In this document: piece by piece, positions 1 to 6,318 of the stretch
How positions within the stretch are numbered: the first letter of the stretch is position 1
How the letters are laid out: every line of letters begins with the position of its first letter
Assembly: GCA_007571105.1 (NCBI GenBank)
Contig: RKRZ01000125.1
Coordinates: 1-12,708, forward strand
Source: Gammaproteobacteria bacterium
GTDB taxonomy: Bacteria > Pseudomonadota > Gammaproteobacteria > Poriferisulfidales > Poriferisulfidaceae
Direction of reading: 5' to 3'
DNA length: 12,708 nucleotides
The notes under the pieces: model-generated
Databases searched by the model: none
What the model saw: the letters and a program-made list of their open reading frames with translations, nothing else
What the model was told of the DNA's origin: nothing
Made by a program: the position numbers and the translations under genes

Positions 1-831
1 CACGGTATGAGCGAACGCCGATTCAATCTGGCTTTCAATTTGGTAATGACTGAACAGCGGGGTCTCTTGGTCGTAACGCTGAATACTTTTTCGAAACTGT
101 GGAGCCATGCGGTCTACGAACTTGCATGCTTTCTGATAGATTTCTTCATCGTCGATGAGGACCTCGCCAATATCGTCGCGCAGGCTGTCGCGCAGAACGC
201 GGACAACGGCGTCATTGTCGCTGTAGAGCATCAAGGGCGCCCGCTGCTCCGCTGCTTCCTCAATGGCTTTCCATAAGCGTTGCTGGTTGTCCAGGTCCCA
301 TTGCAATTCCTTGGCAGTTCGGCCAATGCCGGCCGTGCGGATGATGAAACCGGCTCCTTGTGAAGGCTCGAGTTGTGCCGCGATCTTCTGAAGTTCTTCG
401 CGTTCTTCGCCTTCGATTTGTCTTGAGATGCCGCTGGTACGGGCATTGTTCGGCATCAAGACCAAATAGCGCCCGGGCAGGCTGGGGTAGGTGGTCAGGG
501 CCGCGCCTTTATTTCCGCGCTCGTCTTGTGTGACTTGGACAATCAGTTCCTGGCCGTCGCGCACGGCCTCACGGATCGTGCTTGCCGCACTATTTTGAAA
601 GTAGGAGGGGGCGATTTCCCGAAATGGCAAAAAGCCATGACGGGGCGTTCCGTAATCTACAAAGGCCGCTTCGAGGCTCGGCTCGATGCGAACAATGCGG
701 GCTTTGTAAATGTTGGATTTGCGTAATTCTTTCCCGGGCAGTTCAATGTCAAGGTCGATCAGCTCCTGTCCGTCGACCATCGCTACGCGCAGCTCCTCCT
801 GTTGCGTAGCATTGATGAGAATGCGTTTCAT
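1..831 (-). CDS. rne: Ribonuclease E, N-terminal part (3' end beyond window)
   Basis: RNase E is the essential endoribonuclease of mRNA decay and of rRNA/tRNA processing, and the core of the degradosome at the inner membrane. The 277 visible codons run without a stop from ATG at 831 to the window edge. The protein opens MKRILINATQQEELRVA, the standard RNase E/G start. An S1 domain follows at about residues 37-120, with F57 and F67 (in HGFLPF) matching the RNA-contacting Phe residues of E. coli. The 5'-monophosphate sensor follows, with R165-T166 in IIRTAG corresponding to E. coli R169-T170. The visible part ends after SHYQIESQIESAF, just before the DNase I-like catalytic domain, so the metal-binding Asp residues, the Zn-link and the C-terminal scaffold cannot be assessed. 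An AGGA-type ribosome site lies about 6 nt upstream. The gene is divergent from rluC, as in many gammaproteobacteria. RNase G is less likely given the sequence of the S1/sensor region and the rluC neighbour. Confidence 0.95.
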   Translation of the reverse strand, partial: MKRILINATQQEELRVAMVDGQELIDLDIELPGKELRKSNIYKARIVRIEPSLEAAFVDYGTPRHGFLPFREIAPSYFQNSAASTIREAVRDGQELIVQVTQDERGNKGAALTTYPSLPGRYLVLMPNNARTSGISRQIEGEEREELQKIAAQLEPSQGAGFIIRTAGIGRTAKELQWDLDNQQRLWKAIEEAAEQRAPLMLYSDNDAVVRVLRDSLRDDIGEVLIDDEEIYQKACKFVDRMAPQFRKSIQRYDQETPLFSHYQIESQIESAFAHTV

Positions 832-834
832 AAT

Positions 835-841
835 GGTCCTG
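835..841 (-). promoter_or_regulatory. Ribosome binding site of rne
   Basis: Read on the minus strand, the segment is CAGGACC and precedes the rne ATG (831-829) with a short spacer. It supports MKRIL... as the true start. Confidence 0.5.
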
Positions 842-871
842 TATCGGTTGCAAGGCCCCCGTCAAGCGAGT

Positions 872-893
872 CGCCGCACTCAGCGCAGTGGCG
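872..893 (-). promoter_or_regulatory. Hairpin in putative rne leader near the start codon
   Basis: CGCC-gc-ACT, loop CAGCGC, AGT-GGCG forms a seven-pair stem with a two-base bulge about 41 nt upstream of the rne ATG. There is no U-tract, so it is not an intrinsic terminator. It could be an RNase E target or a translation-control hairpin. Confidence 0.35.
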
Positions 894-1070
894 AGCGGCA
901 GCGGACGAAAATTAGGCGTTCGCGAGTCCATGTGGGTATGCGCGGGTTGCTTCATTTGCTGGGTTGCAGGGGCGGATTGGGGTATAACCCAAGATCGGGC
1001 CGAGTCATGGTTTGGTTGATCAGCCCAGCGAAACTCTTGGTGGTGACGTTCTCGTCAATCTGTGCAAGAC

Positions 1071-1086
1071 TGCAGAACATTCTGCA
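1071..1086. repeat. Operator-like inverted repeat TGCAGAA-CA-TTCTGCA
   Basis: Seven-base perfect arms are separated by two bases, and a further copy of ATTCTGC lies 19 bp on (1079-1085 and 1098-1104). It sits just inside the predicted start of rne transcription (see the minus-strand -10 at 1109-1114). It could be a regulator-binding palindrome or an RNA hairpin; the sequence alone does not decide. Confidence 0.4.
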
Positions 1087-1108
1087 ATATCGCAAAAATT
1101 CTGCGGCT

Positions 1109-1114
1109 AGTATA
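1109..1114 (-). promoter_or_regulatory. rne: Possible -10 element for rne
   Basis: The minus strand reads TATACT, five of six matches to the sigma70 -10 consensus, at the edge of the AT-rich core. I find no good TTGACA-like -35 at 16-18 bp, so this is tentative. If used, the rne 5' leader would be about 270 nt. Confidence 0.3.
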
Positions 1115-1241
1115 CAGTAAAGGGCGAAGCGGGCATGGATTAATTTTCGATGAAAGTGAAAACTTCTTATAAATTCAATTAATTGGGGGTCCACTTTCAG
1201 CCTTTTGGTGCGCGCGGAAACTTCAGTAATCGAGTCCCTCA

Positions 1242-2192
1242 ATGTCTGTACAGTCGTCTTCCAGCTTTTCGCCTGCTCAACGAGTCAGGGTGAGTGACCA
1301 GGAAGTGGGGCGGCGCCTGGATAATTTCTTGCTGTCTCGCGTGGATGCCCCACGCAGTGCCGTCTATCGTTGGGTCCGGACCGGCCAGGTCCGTGTCAAC
1401 CGAAGGCGTGCTTCGCCATCGCAGCGCTTGGCGGAGGGAGATGAAGTGCGAATTCCTCCTCACCGGGAGGATGCGCAAATGGATTCGGTCGCGCCGCCAG
1501 AAATAGAAATTCCTGTGCTGTATGAAGATAAAGATCTGTTGGTTGTGAACAAGCCGTCAGGATTGGCAGTGCACGGCGGCAGCAGACTTCGATTCGGCAT
1601 GATCGATGTATTGCGTCTGCATCGCGGGGAGGAATCGTTGGAGTTGGCACATCGGCTGGACCGGGGAACTAGCGGATGCTTGATTGTGGCGCGTAACCGA
1701 CCCGCTCTGCTTGGCATCCAGCGGCAGTTGCGAAAGCGGCAGGCGCAAAAGTACTACAGGCTCCTAGTTCATGGGTGCTGGCCTGAAGAGATTGAAGAAG
1801 TGCGACAGTCATTGCGGGTCAATCGCCGCCGCGCGCGCGGGCGTAAAGTGGTCGCCGATGCTTCCGGGCAAACGGCCCGGACCCGATTTCAAATTGTGGA
1901 GCAATTTGCTGCTGACTGCCTGCTCGAGGCGCAAATCACGACAGGCCGTACGCATCAGATCCGAGTGCATGCGCAACAAGTCGGCCACCCGGTAGTGGGA
2001 GATGATCGGTACGGACAGCGAAGCGTCAATCAGAAGGCAAAAGCGCAGGGTTTTCGCCGCATGTTCTTGCACGCACATGCTGTGGAATTTGCGCATCCGG
2101 TGCACAAGAAAATAATTTGCGCACAGGCGCCTCTGGATGCCGAATGTGAAGATTATCTTGACGCACTGCGGACTTCAAAGGCGAAGAGGTAG
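1242..2192 (+). CDS. rluC: 23S rRNA pseudouridine synthase, RluC type
   Basis: RluC converts specific uridines of 23S rRNA (955, 2504 and 2580 in E. coli) to pseudouridine. The 316-residue protein has an N-terminal S4 RNA-binding domain (about residues 18-75, from VGRRLDNFLLSRV through GDEVRIPP). The RluA-family catalytic domain follows, with VVNKPSGLAVHGG (101-113), the catalytic motif HRLDRGTSG (137-145, nucleophile D140) and GRTHQIRVH (235-243). Length and S4 domain separate it from the shorter RluA. RluC rather than RluD is favoured by the divergent rne neighbour, which is the usual RluC location. The ribosome site before ATG 1242 is weak (GAG about 9 nt upstream). The last codons overlap the predicted tRNA-Thr promoter. 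No key residue is missing. Confidence 0.9.
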   Translation: MSVQSSSSFSPAQRVRVSDQEVGRRLDNFLLSRVDAPRSAVYRWVRTGQVRVNRRRASPSQRLAEGDEVRIPPHREDAQMDSVAPPEIEIPVLYEDKDLLVVNKPSGLAVHGGSRLRFGMIDVLRLHRGEESLELAHRLDRGTSGCLIVARNRPALLGIQRQLRKRQAQKYYRLLVHGCWPEEIEEVRQSLRVNRRRARGRKVVADASGQTARTRFQIVEQFAADCLLEAQITTGRTHQIRVHAQQVGHPVVGDDRYGQRSVNQKAKAQGFRRMFLHAHAVEFAHPVHKKIICAQAPLDAECEDYLDALRTSKAKR

Positions 2193-2203
2193 AGGCGTAT
2201 AAT
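2174..2203 (+). promoter_or_regulatory. Predicted sigma70 promoter of tRNA-Thr
   Basis: A perfect TATAAT (2198-2203) has a TTCAAA -35-like hexamer (2174-2179, 4 of 6 consensus) at 18-bp spacing. The -35 and part of the spacer lie inside the last codons of rluC. Transcription would start near 2210, leaving only a few nucleotides before the mature tRNA 5' end at 2213. Confidence 0.5.
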
Positions 2204-2212
2204 CGGCATCAT

Positions 2213-2288
2213 GCTGGCGTAGCTCAGTTGGTAGAGCAGCTGTTTTGTAAACAGCCGGTCGGGGGTTCGAGTCCTCTCGCCAGCTCCA
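2213..2288 (+). tRNA. tRNA-Thr (anticodon TGT)
   Basis: A 76-nt cloverleaf with CCA encoded. The acceptor stem GCTGGCG pairs with CGCCAGC, followed by discriminator T and CCA. The D-arm is GCTCAGTTGGTAGAGC. The anticodon stem GCTGT/ACAGC closes the loop TTTGTAA with anticodon TGT at 2246-2248, which reads ACA and related Thr codons. The T-arm contains GGTTCGAGTCC. It starts 20 nt after the rluC stop and is followed 49 nt later by the UbiJ-like gene. No intrinsic terminator is visible after it, so read-through into the next gene is possible. Confidence 0.97.
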
Positions 2289-2305
2289 GTTGATTGATGC
2301 TTTTC

Positions 2306-2311
2306 TATAAT
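2306..2311 (+). promoter_or_regulatory. Possible -10 element for the UbiJ-like gene
   Basis: A perfect TATAAT stands 26 nt before the ATG at 2338. The matching -35 position falls on the 3' end of tRNA-Thr and has no TTGACA-like hexamer, so the element is weak or needs another feature. Read-through from the tRNA promoter is the alternative. Confidence 0.3.
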
Positions 2312-2337
2312 TTGCAAACTTTCGTGTTGAGCTGACC

Positions 2338-2913
2338 ATGTTGCATATCGCCATGCTCGAATTGCTGACTCCTGTGATCCAGAGTGCGCTGCAGACGGAT
2401 CCACAGGCTCAGGAGCGTTTGGATGCATTAGGGACGCAGACTGTCTCGATGGAATTGTTGCCGTTGCCAAGGTTCGGCGTATACATCGAGGATGGCCAAC
2501 TGAAATTTGGTTCGGCTCCGGAAGTTCCAAGTCTGATGATTACCGGACACCTCGCAGCCTTTGCGCGCTACGTGATGACGGGCCGACTCGAAGAGGTTCA
2601 GTTGCAAGGAGATGTAGATATTGCGCAAGACCTTCGCAACTTTTTCTACGCTTTGGACCTGGATTTGGAAGAGACGTTGTCGCAAGTGGTCGGGGATACT
2701 CCGGCACATATCACAGGGCGCGCGGTGACGGGTGCGGTGGATGTTGCGCAGAGCGTCGGGAGTGCTGTTTATTTGAATGTCCAGGACTATTTACAGGAAG
2801 AGTCCGACCTGATGCCGCATGTGGAAGAAGTTGAGGCTTTTATTCGCGAAGTGGACAATTTGCGTGATGATATAGAGCGCCTGGAAGTGCGCCTGGAACG
2901 GCTTATCAACTGA
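2338..2913 (+). CDS. ubiJ: UbiJ-like SCP2 domain protein, ubiquinone biosynthesis accessory factor
   Basis: This 191-residue protein resembles the UbiJ family. UbiJ proteins use an SCP2 lipid-binding fold to help the cytosolic ubiquinone biosynthesis complex handle its hydrophobic intermediates. What supports the call: an N-terminal region followed by an SCP2-like segment (about 36-100); the family-typical EEVQLQGDVDIAQDLRNFF (84-102), comparable to LEVQGDIQVVQNF in E. coli UbiJ; a conserved LSQVVGDTPAH (114-124); and a charged heptad-like C-terminal helix (about 160-190, VEEVEAFIREVDNLRDDIERL). E. coli ubiJ lies between ubiE and ubiB, but here neither is adjacent. Start ATG 2338 has a weak GAG ribosome site; an in-frame ATG at 2353 is an alternative. 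The SCP2/UbiJ assignment is more certain than participation in ubiquinone synthesis. Confidence 0.75.
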   Translation: MLHIAMLELLTPVIQSALQTDPQAQERLDALGTQTVSMELLPLPRFGVYIEDGQLKFGSAPEVPSLMITGHLAAFARYVMTGRLEEVQLQGDVDIAQDLRNFFYALDLDLEETLSQVVGDTPAHITGRAVTGAVDVAQSVGSAVYLNVQDYLQEESDLMPHVEEVEAFIREVDNLRDDIERLEVRLERLIN

Positions 2914-2981
2914 TTCGCGACACTCTTCTATTCTGCCCTGTGGCGGCTGATTCCTGCCTGAAAATGGAGCCGAATGAGTCT

Positions 2982-2999
2982 TTTGGAGCCTCGCTCAAA
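2982..2999. repeat. Inverted repeat upstream of apbC, overlapping the expected -35
   Basis: TTT(g)GAGC-CTC-GCTCAAA is a seven-pair inverted repeat with one bulged base. It covers the position (about 2988-2993) where a -35 would sit for the TATAAT at 3011. It could be an operator; no regulator family is recognisable from it. Confidence 0.25.
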
Positions 3000-3010
3000 C
3001 TGCCAGCCCT

Positions 3011-3016
3011 TATAAT
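3011..3016 (+). promoter_or_regulatory. Predicted -10 element for apbC-dcd
   Basis: A perfect TATAAT lies 31 nt before the apbC ATG in a 134-bp gap otherwise without genes. No good -35 hexamer is present at 16-18 bp. The predicted start point is about 3022-3024. Confidence 0.4.
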
Positions 3017-3020
3017 GAAA

Positions 3021-3039
3021 TGCTCAGGATGAGCAGGAG
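3021..3039 (+). promoter_or_regulatory. 5'-end hairpin abutting the apbC ribosome site
   Basis: TGCTCA-GGA-TGAGCA (3021-3035) is a perfect 6-bp stem with a 3-nt loop. Its last base is the first base of the AGGAG ribosome site (3035-3039), which is 8 nt from ATG 3048. It starts at the predicted transcription start, so the mRNA would begin with this hairpin. It could stabilise the 5' end or modulate ribosome access. Confidence 0.4.
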
Positions 3040-3047
3040 AACGGTCT

Positions 3048-4136
3048 ATGGCGCTTAGCCAAGAACAAGTCGAAAATGCGTTGCAGGAAGTTCAGGATCC
3101 GGTTGCAGAAGCGGATCTGGTTGAAGCGCGTGCCGTCAAGGAAATCTCGATTGACGGGGATTTAGTTTCCGTCCAAATTCGTCTGGGCTATCCGGCTAAG
3201 GGAATCCGTGACGAATTGAAGGCGACGGTGGAGCAATGCCTGTCGCAACTGGATGGTCAGGCCCAATTTGAAGTTGATGTAGGTTGGGATATTCAGGCGC
3301 ACTCGGTGCAAAAAAACCTGAAGCCGATGGAAAACATCAAAAATGTGCTGGCCGTTGCCTCCGGCAAAGGCGGTGTCGGTAAATCCACCACGGCGATCAA
3401 TCTGGCACTGGCGCTGTCTGCCGAAGGCGCCACCGTGGGAATGCTGGATGCAGACATATACGGCCCCAGCCAGCCGCGCATGCTGGGTATCTCCGGGCAG
3501 CCGGACTCCCAGGACGGCAAGAGTCTGGAGCCGATGATGAGCCACGATTTGCAGGCGATGTCGATTGGTTTTTTGATTGACGAGGAGACCCCGATGATCT
3601 GGCGCGGCCCGATGGTCACGCAGGCCCTGGAGCAATTGCTCAATGATACGCGTTGGCGCGGGCTGGACTATTTGGTGGTGGATTTGCCTCCCGGCACTGG
3701 AGACGTTCAATTGACGCTGGCGCAGAAAATTCCGGTCAGCGGAGCGGTCATTGTGACGACGCCGCAAGACATTGCCTTGCTGGATGCGCGCAAGGGCTTG
3801 AAGATGTTTCGCAAAGTGGAAGTTCCGGTGTTGGGGGTGGTAGAGAACATGAGTTTGCACATCTGCAGCGAGTGCGGGCATGAAGAGCCGATTTTCGGCA
3901 GCGGCGGAGGGGCAGATCTGGCGCGTGAGAGCGAGGTGGAATTGCTTGGGCAGCTGCCGCTTGACCGTCGCATTCGTGAAGAGACGGACAGCGGCGAGCC
4001 GACGGTCGTCAAGGAGCCGGAGAGTCGCATTGCACAGATTTATCGGGGGATTGCCCGCCGCGCTGCGGCGAAACTCGCAATGCAAGCGAAGGATTACAGT
4101 GCCAACTTCCCTCGCATTGTGATTCAGAACGATTGA
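3048..4136 (+). CDS. apbC: Iron-sulfur cluster carrier protein ApbC/Mrp
   Basis: ApbC/Mrp is a cytosolic P-loop ATPase that binds and transfers Fe-S clusters as a dimer. The 362-residue protein has an N-terminal MIP18/DUF59-like domain (about residues 5-80). The deviant Walker A motif SGKGGVGKST follows at 105-114, then LDADIYGPSQPRML (133-146), the Walker B/switch II region VVDLPPGTGDVQLT (210-223), and the CxxC cluster-binding pair C273/C276 in HICSECGHEEPIFG. All hallmark residues are present and the length is typical. A good AGGAG ribosome site supports ATG 3048. The dcd gene follows after 4 nt, an apbC-dcd adjacency also known in Pseudomonas. The YoaA-type helicase in this window is an Fe-S protein and a possible client, but nothing in the sequence shows that link. 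Confidence 0.95.
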   Translation: MALSQEQVENALQEVQDPVAEADLVEARAVKEISIDGDLVSVQIRLGYPAKGIRDELKATVEQCLSQLDGQAQFEVDVGWDIQAHSVQKNLKPMENIKNVLAVASGKGGVGKSTTAINLALALSAEGATVGMLDADIYGPSQPRMLGISGQPDSQDGKSLEPMMSHDLQAMSIGFLIDEETPMIWRGPMVTQALEQLLNDTRWRGLDYLVVDLPPGTGDVQLTLAQKIPVSGAVIVTTPQDIALLDARKGLKMFRKVEVPVLGVVENMSLHICSECGHEEPIFGSGGGADLARESEVELLGQLPLDRRIREETDSGEPTVVKEPESRIAQIYRGIARRAAAKLAMQAKDYSANFPRIVIQND

Positions 4137-4140
4137 GTGA

Positions 4141-4707
4141 ATGGGCGTCAAACCGGATCACTGGATTCGGCGCATGGCCGAACAGGAAGGCTTAATCGAG
4201 CCTTTCGAGCCCAATCAGGTGCGCCGCGCAGATAGTGACGCAGTAATTTCTTATGGGGTGTCCAGCTACGGCTATGACATTCGCTGTTCGACGCATTTCA
4301 AGATTTTCACGAACATCAAGTCTGCGATTGTCGACCCGAAGCAGTTTCAGGAAGACAGCTTTGTCGATTATGAAGGGGATGTCTGCATCATTCCGCCGAA
4401 TTCCTTCGTGTTGGCGAGCACGGTGGAGTATCTGCGCATCCCGCGCTCTGTGCTGGTGATCTGCCTGGGCAAATCGACTTACGCCCGTTGCGGCATCATC
4501 GTGAATGTCACCCCGCTGGAGCCTGAATGGGAGGGGCATGTGACGCTGGAGTTTTCCAATACGACTCCGCTTCCGGCCAAGGTGTACGCCAATGAAGGGG
4601 TGGCGCAGTTGATTTTCTTCGGTGCGGATGAGGACTGCGAGACGTCTTACGCCGACCGCGGGGGCAAATATCAGAAACAGCAAGGGGTCACCTTGCCGCG
4701 CACCTGA
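4141..4707 (+). CDS. dcd: dCTP deaminase
   Basis: Dcd deaminates dCTP to dUTP, which dUTPase converts to dUMP for thymidylate synthesis. The 188-residue protein carries the family core: SSYGYDIRC (41-49), IIPPNSFVLA (83-92), GKSTYARCG (110-118) and NVTPLEPEWEGHVTLEFSN (122-140), with E137 at the place of catalytic E138 of E. coli. The ending GGKYQKQQGVTLPRT is typical of the 188-residue beta/gammaproteobacterial subtype, which differs from the 193-residue E. coli form. I see no fused dUTPase activity signature. The ATG follows the apbC stop by 4 nt with only a weak GAGTG ribosome site overlapping that stop, suggesting translational coupling. The stop overlaps the next start by one base (TGATG). 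Confidence 0.95.
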   Translation: MGVKPDHWIRRMAEQEGLIEPFEPNQVRRADSDAVISYGVSSYGYDIRCSTHFKIFTNIKSAIVDPKQFQEDSFVDYEGDVCIIPPNSFVLASTVEYLRIPRSVLVICLGKSTYARCGIIVNVTPLEPEWEGHVTLEFSNTTPLPAKVYANEGVAQLIFFGADEDCETSYADRGGKYQKQQGVTLPRT

Positions 4708-4964
4708 TGAAAATGTTCCAGTTGCGCCTATTGCGGCGCGTCGTTGTTCTGGTAGTCGGCGGTCTGGTTGTGTTGACCGGCGTGGTGATGCTGTTCACTC
4801 CGGGGCCTGCGATATTGGTTATTCCTGCAGGGCTTGCAATTTTGGCGACAGAGTATCAATGGGCCAAATCTCTGCTGAGCAAATTCCGCCAGCATTTCGG
4901 TCAAGGCGTGGAACAGATTGGAGGCTGGTGGAGCCGTCTTGCGGGGAGATTTACGGGACGCTAG
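4707..4964 (+). CDS. Small membrane protein, PGPGW family
   Basis: An 85-residue protein of the putative transmembrane PGPGW family, whose function is unknown. Two hydrophobic segments (about residues 10-31 and 33-48) form a hairpin around the family motif, here TPGPAILVIPAGLAILATE (31-49), followed by YQWAKSLL and an amphipathic, basic C-terminal tail (about 55-85). The usual PGPGW motif is changed to PGPAI, while the downstream GLAILATE-x-x-WAK block is intact. It overlaps dcd by one base, so it is probably cotranslated with dcd. A 61-nt gap then leads to eno; it holds a possible TACAAT -10 at 4980-4985 with no clear -35. Confidence 0.8.
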   Translation: MKMFQLRLLRRVVVLVVGGLVVLTGVVMLFTPGPAILVIPAGLAILATEYQWAKSLLSKFRQHFGQGVEQIGGWWSRLAGRFTGR

Positions 4965-5025
4965 TTTTAGGCATTTTTGTACAATGAACGTGCGGCCTGC
5001 TTGCGATTGACTGGCACTGCGATCC

Positions 5026-6318
5026 ATGTCTGAAATCATCTCTATTCACGGCCGCGAAATCATCGATTCACGCGGCAACCCCACGGTTGAGGCAGAGCTG
5101 GTGCTGTCGACCGGAGCTTCCGGTCGGGCGGCGGTGCCTTCCGGAGCCTCTACAGGAGTGCGGGAAGCTCTGGAATTGCGTGATGGCGACGTGGATTACT
5201 TCGACGGCAAGGGAGTTCGCAAAGCGGTTGCCCATGTCAATGGGGAATTGCGCGAGGCGCTCCACGGCATGGATGCGGATGATCAGGAAACAATCGATCG
5301 TCGCATGATCGAACTCGACGGCACCGACAATAAGGGGCGCTTGGGCGCTAATGCAATCTTGGCGGTTTCTTTAGCTTGCGCACATGCGGCAGCACGCGAT
5401 CGGAATGAACCCCTGTATCGCTACTTGAGCACGGCGGATACATGGCGACTTCCCGTGCCGATGATCAATGTACTCAATGGCGGGGCGCATGCCGTCAACA
5501 GCGTCGATATGCAGGAATTCATGCTGATGCCGGTTGCGGCAGATTCGATAGAGGAGGCGGTGCGCTGGGGGGCAGAAGTGTTCCACCAGCTAGCGAGCGA
5601 CTTGCGCGAGCGGGGGTTGAGCACGGCGGTCGGAGACGAAGGAGGTTTTGCGCCGAACCTTCATAGCAATGTGCAGGCGGTCGAAGTTTTGATTGCGGCA
5701 ATTGAGGGAGCCGGGTTCAGTCCTGGCGAGGACATCTGGATTGGTCTGGATCTGGCGAGTTCCGAGTTTTATCGGGATGGGTGCTATCACCTTGATTCGG
5801 AAAACCGAAGTTTTGATTCTGCGGAATTGGCCGCTTTGCTGTGCGATTGGGTGGATCAATACCCCATTCTGTCGATCGAGGATGGGATGGCGGAAACGGA
5901 TTGGGAGGGCTGGAAACTCCTGACGCAGGAATTGTCGGAGCGCGTGCAGTTGGTTGGCGACGACGTATTCGTGACCAATACGGAAATTTTTCGCCAAGGC
6001 ATCGAGCAGGGCATTGCCAATGCCATTTTGATAAAACTCAACCAGATTGGCACATTGACAGAGACTCTGGAAGCCATTCAAATGGCGCATGAGGCGGACT
6101 ACCGCGCAGTTATCTCGCATCGCTCGGGGGAGACGGAAGACACCACAATTGCAGATTTGGTGGTGGCGTGCGGAGCAGGGCAGATTAAAACCGGCGCAAT
6201 GTCCCGTTCGGACCGAGTGGCGAAATACAATCAACTGATGCGCATTGAGGAAGAGTTGGGGGCGCAGGGAATTTATGCCGGAAAGGATGCGTTTGGATCA
6301 TTGATTGCAGCAAGATGA
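5026..6318 (+). CDS. eno: Enolase (phosphopyruvate hydratase)
   Basis: Enolase interconverts 2-phosphoglycerate and phosphoenolpyruvate in glycolysis and gluconeogenesis, and in some gammaproteobacteria is bound by the RNase E degradosome. The 430-residue protein is full length. It shows REIIDSRGNPTVE (10-22), the general acid/base E205 in GDEGGFAPN, Mg ligands D242, E285 (in SIEDG) and D312 (in GDDVFVTN), the catalytic Lys K337 in the signature ILIKLNQIGTLTET (334-347), and SHRSGETEDTTIADL (364-378). The ATG has no strong ribosome site. The stop overlaps the ftsB start in an ATGA junction, an order (eno-ftsB-ispD) widely conserved in proteobacteria. A cut rne gene is also in this window, but whether the two proteins interact cannot be judged. 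Confidence 0.98.
   Translation: MSEIISIHGREIIDSRGNPTVEAELVLSTGASGRAAVPSGASTGVREALELRDGDVDYFDGKGVRKAVAHVNGELREALHGMDADDQETIDRRMIELDGTDNKGRLGANAILAVSLACAHAAARDRNEPLYRYLSTADTWRLPVPMINVLNGGAHAVNSVDMQEFMLMPVAADSIEEAVRWGAEVFHQLASDLRERGLSTAVGDEGGFAPNLHSNVQAVEVLIAAIEGAGFSPGEDIWIGLDLASSEFYRDGCYHLDSENRSFDSAELAALLCDWVDQYPILSIEDGMAETDWEGWKLLTQELSERVQLVGDDVFVTNTEIFRQGIEQGIANAILIKLNQIGTLTETLEAIQMAHEADYRAVISHRSGETEDTTIADLVVACGAGQIKTGAMSRSDRVAKYNQLMRIEEELGAQGIYAGKDAFGSLIAAR

Larger units (their letters stand above)
832..1241. other. Divergent rne/rluC intergenic region, probably with the rne leader
   Basis: This 410-bp stretch has no convincing coding sequence: the short reading frames crossing it resemble no family and differ in composition from the genes. 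It has an AT-rich core (about 1139-1186) suited to divergent promoters. Several inverted repeats are visible: CGCC-gc-ACT/AGT-GGCG (872-893), TTGGG/CCCAA (977-992), TGACG/CGTCA (1044-1057), TGCAGAA/TTCTGCA (1071-1086), and TGAAAGTG (1151-1158) against CACTTTCA (1192-1199). E. coli rne is known to have a long structured 5' UTR through which RNase E represses its own synthesis. A comparable leader here is an inference from length and hairpins, not from recognised sequence identity. Confidence 0.6.

Noticed and set aside
952..1242. A 96-codon minus-strand frame in the rne/rluC gap
   Set aside because: No recognisable protein features; it crosses the AT-rich promoter-like core and the inverted repeats.
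2289..2337. Intrinsic terminator after tRNA-Thr
   Set aside because: No GC-rich stem followed by a T-run is present; the short T-stretch at 2301-2304 has no hairpin before it.
3162..4151. A 329-codon open frame on the minus strand opposite apbC
   Set aside because: It lies antisense to a clear ApbC with all motifs. Its translation is rich in His, Arg and Leu without any recognisable domain, as expected of a mirror frame in GC-biased codons.
5590..6234. A 214-codon minus-strand frame opposite eno
   Set aside because: It is a mirror frame of enolase with no family motif and no ribosome site.
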